Origin: Bacteroides mediterraneensis
GTDB lineage: Bacteria > Bacteroidota > Bacteroidia > Bacteroidales > Bacteroidaceae
Direction: 5' to 3'
NCBI RefSeq assembly: GCF_016900355.1
Contig: NZ_JACJKA010000010.1
Location: forward strand, 1-64,000
Length of the DNA stretch: 64,000 nt
Below the pieces are notes generated by a model. The model made no database searches. It had not been told where the DNA came from and was given only the letters and a program-made list of their open reading frames with translations. The position numbers were made by a program, and so were the translations under genes. Positions 15,759 through 24,644 of the stretch are shown here, piece after piece (position 1 is the stretch's first letter; the number at the start of each line of letters is the position of its first letter).

Positions 15759-18359
15759 TCAGTCTTTCAGGCTACTCATTCTCATTTGCAAGTCATTTTC
15801 GTCCAGGCAAAGTACCTCGCGTGCCTTGCTGCCGTTAGCCGGTCCCACGATGCCCGCTTTCTCCAGCTGGTCCATGATACGTCCCGCGCGGTTGTAGCCG
15901 ATGGAGAACTTACGCTGAATCAGGGAAGTAGACCCCTGCTGGTGATAGATAAGCAGACGGGCCGCTTCTTCGAAGAGCGGGTCGAGGCGGTTCATGTCCA
16001 CATCGGCCGAACTGCCGCTCGCTTCTGCATTCTCGTCCACGTATTCCGGCAGCATGAAGGCCGTAGGATAACCCTGCTGCTTGCCGATGAAGGCCGCGAT
16101 GCGTTCCACTTCCGGTGTGTCGACAAAGGCACACTGCACACGCACCGGATCGTTGCCTTGCAGGTAAAGCATATCACCCTTACCAATCAGCTGCTGGGCA
16201 CCCGGACGGTCGAGGATGGTACGAGAGTCCATCATGGAAGCCACACGGAAGGCCACACGCGCCGGGAAGTTCGCTTTGATGGTACCCGTGATGATGTTCG
16301 TGGTCGGACGCTGGGTGGCGATGATGGCATGGATACCCACCGCACGGGCCAGCTGGGCGATACGGCAGATTGGCAGTTCCACTTCCTTTCCGGCCGTCAT
16401 GATCAAGTCACCGAACTCATCGATGATGATGACAATGTAAGGCAGGAAGTGATGTCCGTTCTCCGGATTCAGCTGTCGGTTGATGAATTTCGCGTTATAT
16501 TCCTTGATGTTACGGCATCCCGCACTCTGCAGGAGTTTGTAACGGTTGTCCATTTCCACACACAGCGAGTTCAGTGTCTGCACTACCTTGGTCACGTCGG
16601 TGATGATGGCGTCGCTTGCATCCGGCAGTTTGGCCAGAAAGTGACGTTCAATCGGCGCATAGATGGCAAATTCCACCTTCTTCGGGTCGATGATGACGAA
16701 CTTCAGTTCGCTCGGATGCTTCTTGTAGAGCAGGGAAGTCACGATGGCATTCAGACCGACGGACTTACCTTGACCTGTGGCACCGGCCACCAACATATGG
16801 GGCGCTTTGGCCAGATCCACCATGAATACCTCGTTGGTGATGGTCTTACCTAATGCTACCGGCAGGTCGTAGGTGGTTTCCTGGAACTTCTTGCTGTTCA
16901 GGATAGAACTCATCGGTACAATGTGCGGGTTCGCGTTTGGCACTTCGATACCGATGGTACCTTTGCCCGGAATCGGCGCGATGATACGGATACCCAAGGC
17001 CGAAAGGCTCAGGGCGATGTCGTCTTCCAGGTTACGGATTTTGGAGATACGCACGCCTTCCGCCGGGGTGATTTCATACAGTGTGATGGTCGGACCCACA
17101 CTCGCCTTGATGGAACTGATTTCAATGCCGAAGCTGCGCAGCACCTTGATGATGCGGTTCTTGTTGGCATTCTGTTCCTCCATGTCGATGTCCGGCTCGT
17201 TGTTCTGGTACGTGTTCAGCAAGTCGAGGGTAGGGAAGTGATAGAACTCCAGGTCCAGTCGCGGGTTATACGGCTGGGTGATGTCCCCTTTATATTCCTG
17301 GTCCTCTTCTTTCGTATCGTTGCTCACCTCAAACGCCGGCTCTTCTGCTTTTTCCTCCTTCCGAACCGGCTCCACCTCAAAAGGGTGATCTTCTGCTTTT
17401 TCTTCCGGTTCAATGGGCAGGTCGATGGCTTTGGAAGTTTCTTCCTTCACTGGAGCCGCCGGTGCCTCCTTTGGGGTCTCCTTTGCAGGAGTCGGTTCCG
17501 GTTCTGTGATCGTATCCTTTTCTTCTGTCGTTTTTTCTTCTTTTTCCGGTTCTTCTTTATGCTTCCGGCGCGTCCAGCTCTTCCAGAAACTTTCTTTCTT
17601 TTCCTTTTTCTCCTCTTCGGTCTGTTCCGCGTCCGTCAGGGGTACTGTAATGGTTTCTGCAGCCACTTCCTCTTGGCGGGATACGTTGTCCGCCTTCGGT
17701 GTTTCTGCCTGGGCAGAAGCCCCTTCCGTTTTCAAGGTAGGATGCAAGGCCTTCCGCACTACCCCCATGGTCTGTTGCGTAAGCGCTACCCCGAAGAGAA
17801 TCGCTACTGCCAGCAGTACCAGAATCAGTCCCGGTGTACCGATTTGCGAGCAGATCCAGCGGCTCACATTGTAGCCGTGCAGTCCGCCCGGATAAATATA
17901 GGAGTCCTCCATCAGTCCCCCAAAGGCGAATCCCAAGGTGACGGAGAACCAGATCATCACCGTGGCACAGCCTAAGAACCAGTTGCGGATGCGGAACTGA
18001 TACGCCTTCATCAGCTTCATGCCCGTCACCACCAGGAAAATGATGATGCAGAAGGCCGAAAATCCAAAACAGTCGTTGATGAGGAACTGTGCAAGCTGCG
18101 CCCCTCTGGCCCCCGCATAGTTTTGGATGCGGTTGCCCGTCTCCAGCAGTTCCGAGGGATTAGGATGCGTCAGGATGCTTTGGTCATTCCCTCCCGTAAA
18201 GAAGAAAGAAATAAAAGCCAACAGCATGTACACCCCGAAAATGACGCACAGCAGCCCTATGATGAATGAAGTAGTTTCACTTTTTAATGCAGTCCATGTT
18301 TTTCCGGCCATGGCTACCGCTTTTTCACTTTTGCTTGTATCGTTTTTTTTTGTTTGCAT
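15759..18359 (-). CDS. ftsK: DNA translocase FtsK/SpoIIIE
   Basis: A septal DNA pump that clears chromosomes at division and activates dimer resolution. The N-terminus has about four membrane segments (near residues 33-55, 83-105, 120-145, 175-195). A Pro/Glu/Lys-rich linker (about 210-355) follows, then the motor with Walker A GATGQGKS, Walker B VIIIDEFGDL, and IATQRPTTNIITG. The C-terminal winged-helix gamma domain (about 795-866, QGSTSLIQRKFSIGYNRAG) binds the KOPS-like orienting sequences. At 866 residues the length is normal. The downstream lolA-like gene is probably in the same transcript. Confidence 0.97.
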   Translation of the reverse strand: MQTKKNDTSKSEKAVAMAGKTWTALKSETTSFIIGLLCVIFGVYMLLAFISFFFTGGNDQSILTHPNPSELLETGNRIQNYAGARGAQLAQFLINDCFGFSAFCIIIFLVVTGMKLMKAYQFRIRNWFLGCATVMIWFSVTLGFAFGGLMEDSYIYPGGLHGYNVSRWICSQIGTPGLILVLLAVAILFGVALTQQTMGVVRKALHPTLKTEGASAQAETPKADNVSRQEEVAAETITVPLTDAEQTEEEKKEKKESFWKSWTRRKHKEEPEKEEKTTEEKDTITEPEPTPAKETPKEAPAAPVKEETSKAIDLPIEPEEKAEDHPFEVEPVRKEEKAEEPAFEVSNDTKEEDQEYKGDITQPYNPRLDLEFYHFPTLDLLNTYQNNEPDIDMEEQNANKNRIIKVLRSFGIEISSIKASVGPTITLYEITPAEGVRISKIRNLEDDIALSLSALGIRIIAPIPGKGTIGIEVPNANPHIVPMSSILNSKKFQETTYDLPVALGKTITNEVFMVDLAKAPHMLVAGATGQGKSVGLNAIVTSLLYKKHPSELKFVIIDPKKVEFAIYAPIERHFLAKLPDASDAIITDVTKVVQTLNSLCVEMDNRYKLLQSAGCRNIKEYNAKFINRQLNPENGHHFLPYIVIIIDEFGDLIMTAGKEVELPICRIAQLARAVGIHAIIATQRPTTNIITGTIKANFPARVAFRVASMMDSRTILDRPGAQQLIGKGDMLYLQGNDPVRVQCAFVDTPEVERIAAFIGKQQGYPTAFMLPEYVDENAEASGSSADVDMNRLDPLFEEAARLLIYHQQGSTSLIQRKFSIGYNRAGRIMDQLEKAGIVGPANGSKAREVLCLDENDLQMRMSSLKD

Positions 18360-18386
18360 GGTGATTCATTTAGCTAAACATTCATG

Positions 18387-18417
18387 CAAATGTACGAATA
18401 AAAGTAGAACTGAGAAA
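18387..18417 (-). promoter_or_regulatory. Promoter of ftsK-lolA
   Basis: On the minus strand TACATTTG (18394 to 18387) lies 19 bp from TTTC (18417 to 18414), close to the TTTG-N19-TAnnTTTG consensus, about 28 bp before the ftsK ATG. Confidence 0.5.
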
Positions 18418-18426
18418 TTTTTTTTG

Positions 18427-18434
18427 TACCTTTG
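18427..18434 (+). promoter_or_regulatory. -7 box TACCTTTG for the DUF5063 operon
   Basis: TACCTTTG lies 19 bp before the ATG at 18454. It decides the start: longer in-frame extensions upstream overlap ftsK on the other strand and are not genic. Confidence 0.55.
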
Positions 18435-18453
18435 CGCTTCAATTAGCGTGAAT

Positions 18454-19071
18454 ATGGAAGAAAAGAACTCTCAAGTGATATTCGATAAAAATGCGGTCGA
18501 GTTCGTGACAGTGGCCGCCGAGTTTTGTGGATTTATGGAGCGGGTTTCCGACCTGAAACGCCGTGATTTTGTCGACAAGTCCCTGAAACTCTTACCCCTT
18601 TTATACCTGAAAGCCTCGTTGCTTCCTGCGTGTGAGCGGATGGACGAGGCCGATCCTGAGACTTTTGTCACCGAAACCGATTACGAAGTGCTTCGCGGGT
18701 CGATTGCTTCGCTCTTGGGCGAATACGACGATTACCTTGAAGTCTTCCTCGACGATATGGCTTACAGCGATACCCCCATCCATCAGAACATTTCCGAGAA
18801 CCTGGCCGACATCTACCAGCCCCTCAAGGATTTTATCTGCGTGTTCCAGTTAGGATTGGAGCAGACCATGAACGATTCGCTGGCCATCTGCCGCGAGCTG
18901 TTTGCCGAGTTTTGGGGACAGCGTTTGGTCAATGTGATGCGAGCCTTGCACGATGTGAAATACCGTCAGATGCGTCACGGAGAGCCCGAAGAAGACTCAT
19001 CTTCCCTCTACGAAGATGATTGTACCGAAGAAGAACTTTATGAAGGCCTGGACATGGGCGAGGAGGAATAA
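18454..19071 (+). CDS. DUF5063 domain-containing protein
   Basis: A 205-residue soluble, acidic, mostly helical protein of a Bacteroidetes family of unknown function. The start MEEKNSQVIFDKNAVEF follows the -7 box. Features are VEFVTVAAEFCGFME, LPLLYLKASLLP and a very acidic C-terminus (EEDSSSLYEDDCTEEELYEGLD). It is first in an operon with an RNase D-like exonuclease gene (15-bp gap) and rlmI, so a link to RNA metabolism is possible but unproven. Confidence 0.85.
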   Translation: MEEKNSQVIFDKNAVEFVTVAAEFCGFMERVSDLKRRDFVDKSLKLLPLLYLKASLLPACERMDEADPETFVTETDYEVLRGSIASLLGEYDDYLEVFLDDMAYSDTPIHQNISENLADIYQPLKDFICVFQLGLEQTMNDSLAICRELFAEFWGQRLVNVMRALHDVKYRQMRHGEPEEDSSSLYEDDCTEEELYEGLDMGEEE

Positions 19072-19086
19072 CCCTTAAATGTGAGA

Positions 19087-19734
19087 ATGGAAATGGTAGA
19101 ACTACAGAGCAAAATAGACAAGAAAGAGGTTGCCGAACTGCCCAAAGTGTCCTTCCCGGGTCGCATTTTTGTGATACATACCGAGGCCGATGCCCGTAAG
19201 GCCATTGATTACCTGAACACCCACGTGCTGGTGGGCGTGGATACCGAAACCCGTCCCTCGTTCCGGAAAGGTGCCGTCAACAAGGTGGCCCTGCTGCAAG
19301 TGTCTACCTACGACACCTGCTTCCTTTTCCGCCTGAACCACTTGGGACTGCCCGATTTCCTCGAAGAGTTCCTGCAGAACGACGTGTTGAAAATCGGTCT
19401 CTCGCTGAAGGACGACTTCGCCATGTTGCGTCGCCGCAACCGCAAGGACCCGCGCACCGGCAACTGGGTAGAGTTGCAGGACTATGTCACCGCCTTCGGA
19501 CTGGAGGAGAAGAGCTTGCAGAAAATCTATGCCCTCCTGTTCCATGAAAAGATATCCAAGAGCCAGCGTCTCTCCAACTGGGAAGCCGATACCCTGACCG
19601 AGGCACAGCAGCTGTATGCCGCCACCGACGCCTGGGCCTGTGTACGCATCTACGAGTACTTGGAAGAACTTCGCCGGACCGGAAAATACCGGGTGATACG
19701 CCCCGAGGCCCCCGAAAATATTCTCGACGATTAA
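19087..19734 (+). CDS. 3'-5' exonuclease, RNase D-like (DEDD family)
   Basis: A 215-residue single-domain exonuclease. The DEDDy motifs are DTETRPSF (Exo I), LKDDFAMLRRR (Exo II) and YAATDAWACVRIY (Exo III with Tyr). There is no HRDC domain, so it is shorter than E. coli RNase D. The likely substrate is structured RNA 3' ends, or possibly DNA. I chose ATG 19087 over the GTG at 19081. It lies between the DUF5063 gene and rlmI (17-bp gap). Confidence 0.85.
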   Translation: MEMVELQSKIDKKEVAELPKVSFPGRIFVIHTEADARKAIDYLNTHVLVGVDTETRPSFRKGAVNKVALLQVSTYDTCFLFRLNHLGLPDFLEEFLQNDVLKIGLSLKDDFAMLRRRNRKDPRTGNWVELQDYVTAFGLEEKSLQKIYALLFHEKISKSQRLSNWEADTLTEAQQLYAATDAWACVRIYEYLEELRRTGKYRVIRPEAPENILDD

Positions 19735-19751
19735 CAACTTAAACCATACAA

Positions 19752-20939
19752 ATGAGCTATAAGAAAGTATTTCTCAAACCCGGAAAGGAAGAATCGCTCA
19801 AGCGTTTCCATCCCTGGGTTTTCTCCGGTGCCATTGCCCGCGTGGAAGGAGAGCCGGAAGAAGGTGAGGTGGTCGATGTCTATACCTCCAAGAAAGAGTT
19901 CATTGCCTGCGGACATTTCCAGATAGGCAGCATCGCCGTACGTGTGCTGTCGTTCCGCCAGGAGCCCATCGACCATGACTACTGGGTACGCCGTCTGCAG
20001 GTGGCCAAGGACCTCCGCTGTGCGTTGGGCCTGATTGGCAATCCCCGCAACAATACCTACCGTCTGGTACACGGTGAAGGCGACAACCTTCCCGGACTCA
20101 TCATCGACGTATACGACCATACCGCCGTCATGCAGGCACACTCTGCCGGTATGCATCTCGACCGCATGGCCGTAGCCGATGCCCTCGAAGAAGTGATGGG
20201 CGATGTCATCCAGCACATCTATTATAAGTCAGAAACTACGCTGCCTTTCAAGGCCGACCTGTTAGCTACCGAAAACGGCTTCCTCAAGGGAGGCAGTCCC
20301 GAGAACGTGGCGATGGAAAACGGACTGAAATTCCACGTAGACTGGCTCAAGGGACAGAAAACCGGTTTCTTCGTTGACCAGCGTGAGAACCGTGCCCTGT
20401 TGGAGCGCTATGCCAAAGGCCGCAACGTGCTCAACATGTTCTGCTATACCGGCGGCTTCTCGTTCTATGCCATGCGTGGTGGAGCTAATTTAGTACACTC
20501 TGTGGACAGTTCCGCCAAAGCCATCGACCTGACCAACGAGAACGTAGCCCTCAATTTCCCCGGCGATACCCGTCACCAGGCGTTTGCGGAAGATGCCTTC
20601 AAGTACCTCGACCGCATGGGCGACCAGTACGACCTGATCATCCTCGACCCGCCGGCCTTTGCCAAGCACCGTGATGCCCTCCGCAATGCCCTGCGCGGCT
20701 ACACCAAGCTCAACGCCAAGGCCTTCGAGAAAATCCGTCCGGGCGGCATCCTCTTCACCTTCTCCTGTTCGCAGGTAGTCAGCAAGCAGGATTTCCGCAA
20801 TGCCGTGTTCACTGCCGCCGCACAGAGCGGACGCAGCGTGCGCATCCTTCACCAGCTCACGCAGCCCGGCGATCATCCGGTCAATATCTACCATCCCGAA
20901 GGCGAATACCTCAAGGGACTGGTACTTTACGTCGAATAA
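19752..20939 (+). CDS. rlmI: Class I SAM-dependent rRNA methyltransferase (RlmI-like)
   Basis: Predicted to methylate C5 of a cytosine in 23S rRNA (C1962 in E. coli). The N-terminal PUA domain (residues 1-75: KRFHPWVFSGAI) is followed by an EEHEA-type domain and a Rossmann methyltransferase domain with SAM motif NMFCYTGGFSFYAMRGGA, LDPPAFA (catalytic motif IV) and FSCSQVVS with the catalytic Cys. At 395 residues the length is standard. It is the last gene of the DUF5063-exonuclease-rlmI operon, followed by two hairpins. Confidence 0.93.
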   Translation: MSYKKVFLKPGKEESLKRFHPWVFSGAIARVEGEPEEGEVVDVYTSKKEFIACGHFQIGSIAVRVLSFRQEPIDHDYWVRRLQVAKDLRCALGLIGNPRNNTYRLVHGEGDNLPGLIIDVYDHTAVMQAHSAGMHLDRMAVADALEEVMGDVIQHIYYKSETTLPFKADLLATENGFLKGGSPENVAMENGLKFHVDWLKGQKTGFFVDQRENRALLERYAKGRNVLNMFCYTGGFSFYAMRGGANLVHSVDSSAKAIDLTNENVALNFPGDTRHQAFAEDAFKYLDRMGDQYDLIILDPPAFAKHRDALRNALRGYTKLNAKAFEKIRPGGILFTFSCSQVVSKQDFRNAVFTAAAQSGRSVRILHQLTQPGDHPVNIYHPEGEYLKGLVLYVE

Positions 20940-20971
20940 CCCTCTTACAGAGAGATTCACCCCTATATCAG

Positions 20972-21017
20972 AAGCTGTTTCCTGCCGGGAGTGCCGTGCC
21001 GGAAACAGCTTTCTTTT
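20972..21017 (+). terminator. Rho-independent terminator after rlmI
   Basis: AAGCTGTTTCC (20972-20982) pairs with GGAAACAGCTT (21001-21011), followed by TCTTTTT. Confidence 0.85.
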
Positions 21018-21045
21018 TGGGTCTCCGTGAGGTCGGCCGTAATAA

Positions 21046-21090
21046 GAAATCGCCCTGACCGGTCTGTGGTATTCCGGTCAGGGCGATTTC
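21046..21090. terminator. Bidirectional terminator between convergent operons
   Basis: GAAATCGCCCTGACCGG (21046-21062) is perfectly complementary to CCGGTCAGGGCGATTTC (21074-21090). T-rich sequence follows on both strands. It serves the end of the minus-strand sugar-transferase operon and backs up the rlmI terminator. Confidence 0.85.
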
Positions 21091-21141
21091 CTATTTTCTT
21101 TTTCCGCTGCGAGCCTTTTATCCGTCAGCCGCAGGGAAGTA

Positions 21142-22551
21142 TCAATATGCATTCTTTTCGCCGTGCAGGGCGTTCGCTACGGTCTTGTAGATGATGAACA
21201 GGTCCAGTCCGAAGCTCCAGTGCTCGATGTACCAGATATCGCCTCTCACGCGGCCTTCCATGTCCTTCAGTTCCTTCGTCTCCCCACGATAGCCGGTCAC
21301 CTGGCTCCAGCCCGTGATACCCGGTTTCACGAAATGCCGTACCATATATTTGTTGATCAGCTTCGAGTACTCCTCCGTATGCTTCAGCATGTGCGGACGC
21401 GGTCCCACGATGCTCATATCCCCCTTCAGTACGTTGATGAACTGCGGCAGCTCGTCGATGTTCGTCTTTCGCATGATGTTTCCCCAGCGCGTCTTGCGTG
21501 GGTCATCCTTGGTGGCCTGCAAAGTATCCGCCTGTGCATTTACCTTCATGCTGCGGAATTTGTAGCAGTAGAATTCCTTGTCGTTGAGCCCGTTTCGTTT
21601 CTGTTTGAAGAACACCGGTCCCGGCATGGTCAGTTTCGTGATAATCGTCACGATGATCAGGATGAACGGGAACAGCGTACACAGGAAAAGCAGTGAGAAC
21701 ACGATGTCGAACGTCCGTTTCAGGATCTGGTTGCTGATCTGGTCCAACGGGTCCTCCCGCAGGCTCAAGTACGGCACACTGCCCAGCATGTTGAAATACA
21801 TCCTTCTGTGCAGGTACGTACGGATGTTCGGCACGCTATAGAAATGCACCAAGTGGTTTTCGCAATAATCAATGATCGGGCGGATAATGTCGTGCTCTTT
21901 CGAAGGCAGACAGCAGAACAGATAATGGTTCCTTCCGTTCTTCTCCAGATAGTTGATGACCTCTGTCGGAGTGCCCAAGTACGGACATTCTTTGGGAAAG
22001 TTCGGATTCGGCTGGAAGTCAAAATACCCGTTCACCCGGTAACCCGCCCAGGTCTGGTCCGTCAGTTCGTGATACAGTTCCAGGTTATTGTCCGCACTTC
22101 CCACCAGTACCACGTATCGTACGTTCCGGCCTTTCTCACGGTATTTCTTCAGTATCCTGCGCAAGATAATTCGGAAGTTACCGATGCAGAAAAATAAGAT
22201 GCCTAAATACGACAGGTAGAAATACGACCAGACATCCATGAAGTTTCCTACCTCCAGCACCACTCCCGAGAGGATGGCAAACATCACCATGGTCTTGAAT
22301 ACCCGGGTTACTATCTGGTAGGTATAGATTTTTCGTTTGTAAAGAATAACCCCGATTTGCCGTGACGAAATGAAATAGCAGAGCATTATGGTGAGCAGAA
22401 CCTGGTAGGGGGGTACATCTAAGATTTTGTGCCATGCCGTGTCTTTCACCAGTTCAAAGAAAAGATAAAAGAGTCCTCCCGCCAGTAAAGTCTCGCAACA
22501 TGTCACGAAAAAGCTTACCCAGTCGTTGTATGAATCATACTTTGTTTTCAT
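21142..22551 (-). CDS. Undecaprenyl-phosphate sugar-1-phosphate transferase (WcaJ/WbaP type)
   Basis: The initiating enzyme of capsule or exopolysaccharide synthesis: it moves a hexose-1-phosphate (often glucose) from the UDP-sugar to undecaprenyl phosphate at the inner membrane. The N-terminal half has four or so membrane helices (residues about 15-130) and a CoA-binding-like domain (about 145-260). The catalytic sugar-transferase domain begins at KRTFDIVFSLLFL (about 280) with GPVFFKQKRNG, FRSMKVNA, TNIDELPQFINVLKGDMSIVGPRP and KPGITGWSQV, all complete. It has 469 residues. It is the 3'-most gene of a minus-strand surface-sugar block with wzi and a UDP-sugar dehydrogenase. Confidence 0.93.
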   Translation of the reverse strand: MKTKYDSYNDWVSFFVTCCETLLAGGLFYLFFELVKDTAWHKILDVPPYQVLLTIMLCYFISSRQIGVILYKRKIYTYQIVTRVFKTMVMFAILSGVVLEVGNFMDVWSYFYLSYLGILFFCIGNFRIILRRILKKYREKGRNVRYVVLVGSADNNLELYHELTDQTWAGYRVNGYFDFQPNPNFPKECPYLGTPTEVINYLEKNGRNHYLFCCLPSKEHDIIRPIIDYCENHLVHFYSVPNIRTYLHRRMYFNMLGSVPYLSLREDPLDQISNQILKRTFDIVFSLLFLCTLFPFILIIVTIITKLTMPGPVFFKQKRNGLNDKEFYCYKFRSMKVNAQADTLQATKDDPRKTRWGNIMRKTNIDELPQFINVLKGDMSIVGPRPHMLKHTEEYSKLINKYMVRHFVKPGITGWSQVTGYRGETKELKDMEGRVRGDIWYIEHWSFGLDLFIIYKTVANALHGEKNAY

Positions 22552-22641
22552 ATTGTTTAGTTAGTTTAAGGATGTAGTTTGTAAATTAAGACCATTTTTT
22601 CCTTTTTTCCAACTGTCAGGATGAAAATTTTCTGAATATTC

Positions 22642-23091
22642 TTAGAATTTTGTGAGTTCCAGGCGGGCATAGTCCGATTCCAGCGTCATCTTCTTTCCGT
22701 TGCACTTCACAATGTCGAACACCGTCTCCTGCTGGTTGTCGATGCCGAAGTGCTTCAGCTGTTCCACGGGCGCATTCTCCCCGCTGTCGCCCGTCGACTG
22801 TCTCACCTTGAAATCCTTCACCACCAATTGCGTCTCGTCGTTCCGATACTCCGTCCGTCCGATGTAGGCCCCATAGCCTTTGCTGCCCTGCTTCTCGGCC
22901 ACCTCCGTCACCATGCGCGTAATGCTGTAGTACAGCCGTTCGCACTTCACGGTCTCTCCCGTTTCCTTCACGGTGAACTCGTCCAGTATCCAGAGCCCTT
23001 CCACGTCCGTATTGATGGGCGCTTTCTTACATCCGCTCAAAGAAGTGACCATTCCGAGGGCCACCATGATTATGTAGATCCATTTCTTCAT
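22642..23091 (-). CDS. Small lipoprotein, lipocalin-like (function unknown)
   Basis: A 149-residue lipoprotein. The ATG at 23091 is chosen because it overlaps the wzi stop as ATGA and starts a lipoprotein signal (MKKWIYIIMVALGM … LSGCKK, lipobox LSGC near residue 20). The mature part opens with VEGLWILDEF, reminiscent of Bacteroidales lipocalin-like/DUF4847-type proteins; no catalytic motif is visible. Translational coupling to wzi suggests a role in the same surface-polysaccharide process. Confidence 0.75.
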   Translation of the reverse strand: MKKWIYIIMVALGMVTSLSGCKKAPINTDVEGLWILDEFTVKETGETVKCERLYYSITRMVTEVAEKQGSKGYGAYIGRTEYRNDETQLVVKDFKVRQSTGDSGENAPVEQLKHFGIDNQQETVFDIVKCNGKKMTLESDYARLELTKF

Positions 23092-24575
23092 TTTCCCAGT
23101 CCTCCTGTCTTTCTGATTGTAATCATTCCTCCGGTACTGTTTCCCAAGTAATTTCCCCGGTCCATTCCGAAGGTCGCACTCACGCTCCATCCTTGGGCCC
23201 ATTGCGGCAGATAAGTCACCTCTGCCATGCTGCTGAACTGCTTCCGTACCTTGTCCAAAGGAGCCTCATAGGTTCCCCAGTGACGTGCATACGAGGCTAA
23301 GATTCGCCATTTCCATTCGTCCGAGGGCTGGCCGGAGATACCCACATGCTGCGCCTTCATTCGGTTGCTTTTGAAGGTGATGCTTCCATCCGCATTGTAA
23401 GCCGGTCCCGCCAAGAGCGGATTGCCGATGCCCTGGCCGTAGTGCTGCCATGCCTTGTAGATGTAGTTGTTGTAGTAGCTGTCGCCGCCGCTCATCTGCA
23501 AGTCCGAGAACGAGCCCCAGAAACCGTCATACAGAATCGGGCCGGAAGAGTCCTTGGTGCTGATGCCTTCCCAGAGCACGGCCGACACCCATTTGTTTTT
23601 CGGCAGATACAGTTCGATGCCCAGTTGTCCGTCCTTCCATCGTCCGTACTCCCAGAACATCTGCGAGTGGTCCTCAAAGTAATGGTCCAGTGTGGCCCGG
23701 ATTTTCCAGTCGCCCCAGTAATAGTTCAGGGCAAAGTTCCAGCTTCCCAACATGTTTCCCTCCACGTTCACCTGTTCGCCTGCCGGCGTGTCGCTGCCTC
23801 CCGCTGTCGGGAAGAAAGCATGCCAGTACGCCTTCACGCCGTCGGGCATGTCCACCGTCAACTGGGAAGTTCCGTCCGGCAGTTTCTGGTATTGGTCGCC
23901 GCCGAACTGGGTCGCCATGAACAGGCCGAACTCAAATTCTACGGGTAGTTTCTCCTTGTTTCCTAAACGGAACATCAATGATTTGCTGTGATACAATGCG
24001 TTCTTAGTATAAGTTTGGTTCACCCCGCAGAAATCCTTTTGCCAGTAGCTGTCCGTAAAGCTTCCGTAAGCCAGATGCCCTTTGAAGGCCACCCAGTTCC
24101 GTGTGCCCGGAATGGACAGGTAATCCTTGATTTCCGCCCTTACTTGTGGAATCGGCCGCATGTTCGGTCCTTCCGCCATCCATCCGCTGGTCAGTTCACT
24201 GTTCTTTTCCAAGGGGAATCCCATGCGTTCCTTGCTTCCGATGCTCAGGGTCAGCATCTTCCAGGAGATGTCCGCATACGCCTGCTGAATCCAGAAGTCC
24301 GATGTCTGTTTCACTCCTCCTGCCAAGTCCAGTCCGGCATCTATCCGCCATCCCCTGCGCAGCTGTCTGTGCCATTCCAGTCCGGCCCGCAGGTAGCCGC
24401 TGTTCGGCTTTTCACTCTCCATGCCGAACCGGTTGGCCGTCAGCCAGAGCGGGGCATACGTGCCCGACGACACTGTCCCCGCCATCTCCACGCGGTATTG
24501 GAAATCCTTGGCACCCTCTTGTGCCAATGCCGGCGTTGCCAGAGAAAGAAGTATAAATGTTTTTAATAAGTTCAT
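23088..24575 (-). CDS. Capsule assembly protein Wzi family
   Basis: A 495-residue outer-membrane beta-barrel protein. The signal peptide is residues 1-18 (LATPALAQ). Many alternating amphipathic strands rich in aromatic residues follow (AGTVSSGTYAPLWLTANRFG, GWRIDAGLDLAGG, WGDWKIRATLDHYFED). E. coli Wzi is a lectin that holds group 1 capsule on the cell surface. It lies directly upstream of the small lipoprotein gene (ATGA overlap) and downstream of the UDP-sugar dehydrogenase gene. Confidence 0.88.
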   Translation of the reverse strand: MNLLKTFILLSLATPALAQEGAKDFQYRVEMAGTVSSGTYAPLWLTANRFGMESEKPNSGYLRAGLEWHRQLRRGWRIDAGLDLAGGVKQTSDFWIQQAYADISWKMLTLSIGSKERMGFPLEKNSELTSGWMAEGPNMRPIPQVRAEIKDYLSIPGTRNWVAFKGHLAYGSFTDSYWQKDFCGVNQTYTKNALYHSKSLMFRLGNKEKLPVEFEFGLFMATQFGGDQYQKLPDGTSQLTVDMPDGVKAYWHAFFPTAGGSDTPAGEQVNVEGNMLGSWNFALNYYWGDWKIRATLDHYFEDHSQMFWEYGRWKDGQLGIELYLPKNKWVSAVLWEGISTKDSSGPILYDGFWGSFSDLQMSGGDSYYNNYIYKAWQHYGQGIGNPLLAGPAYNADGSITFKSNRMKAQHVGISGQPSDEWKWRILASYARHWGTYEAPLDKVRKQFSSMAEVTYLPQWAQGWSVSATFGMDRGNYLGNSTGGMITIRKTGGLGK

Positions 24576-24595
24576 GCTTTATTCAATTTTAACGG

Positions 24596-24603
24596 CAAAG
24601 GTA
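24596..24603 (-). promoter_or_regulatory. -7 box TACCTTTG for wzi and the genes after it
   Basis: On the minus strand 24603 to 24596 reads TACCTTTG, 20 bp before the wzi ATG. It implies that wzi can be transcribed separately from the dehydrogenase gene upstream. Confidence 0.55.
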
Positions 24604-24644
24604 GGAAAGAAAGCTGTATAAAGTGTGCTTTTGTACGGAAAACT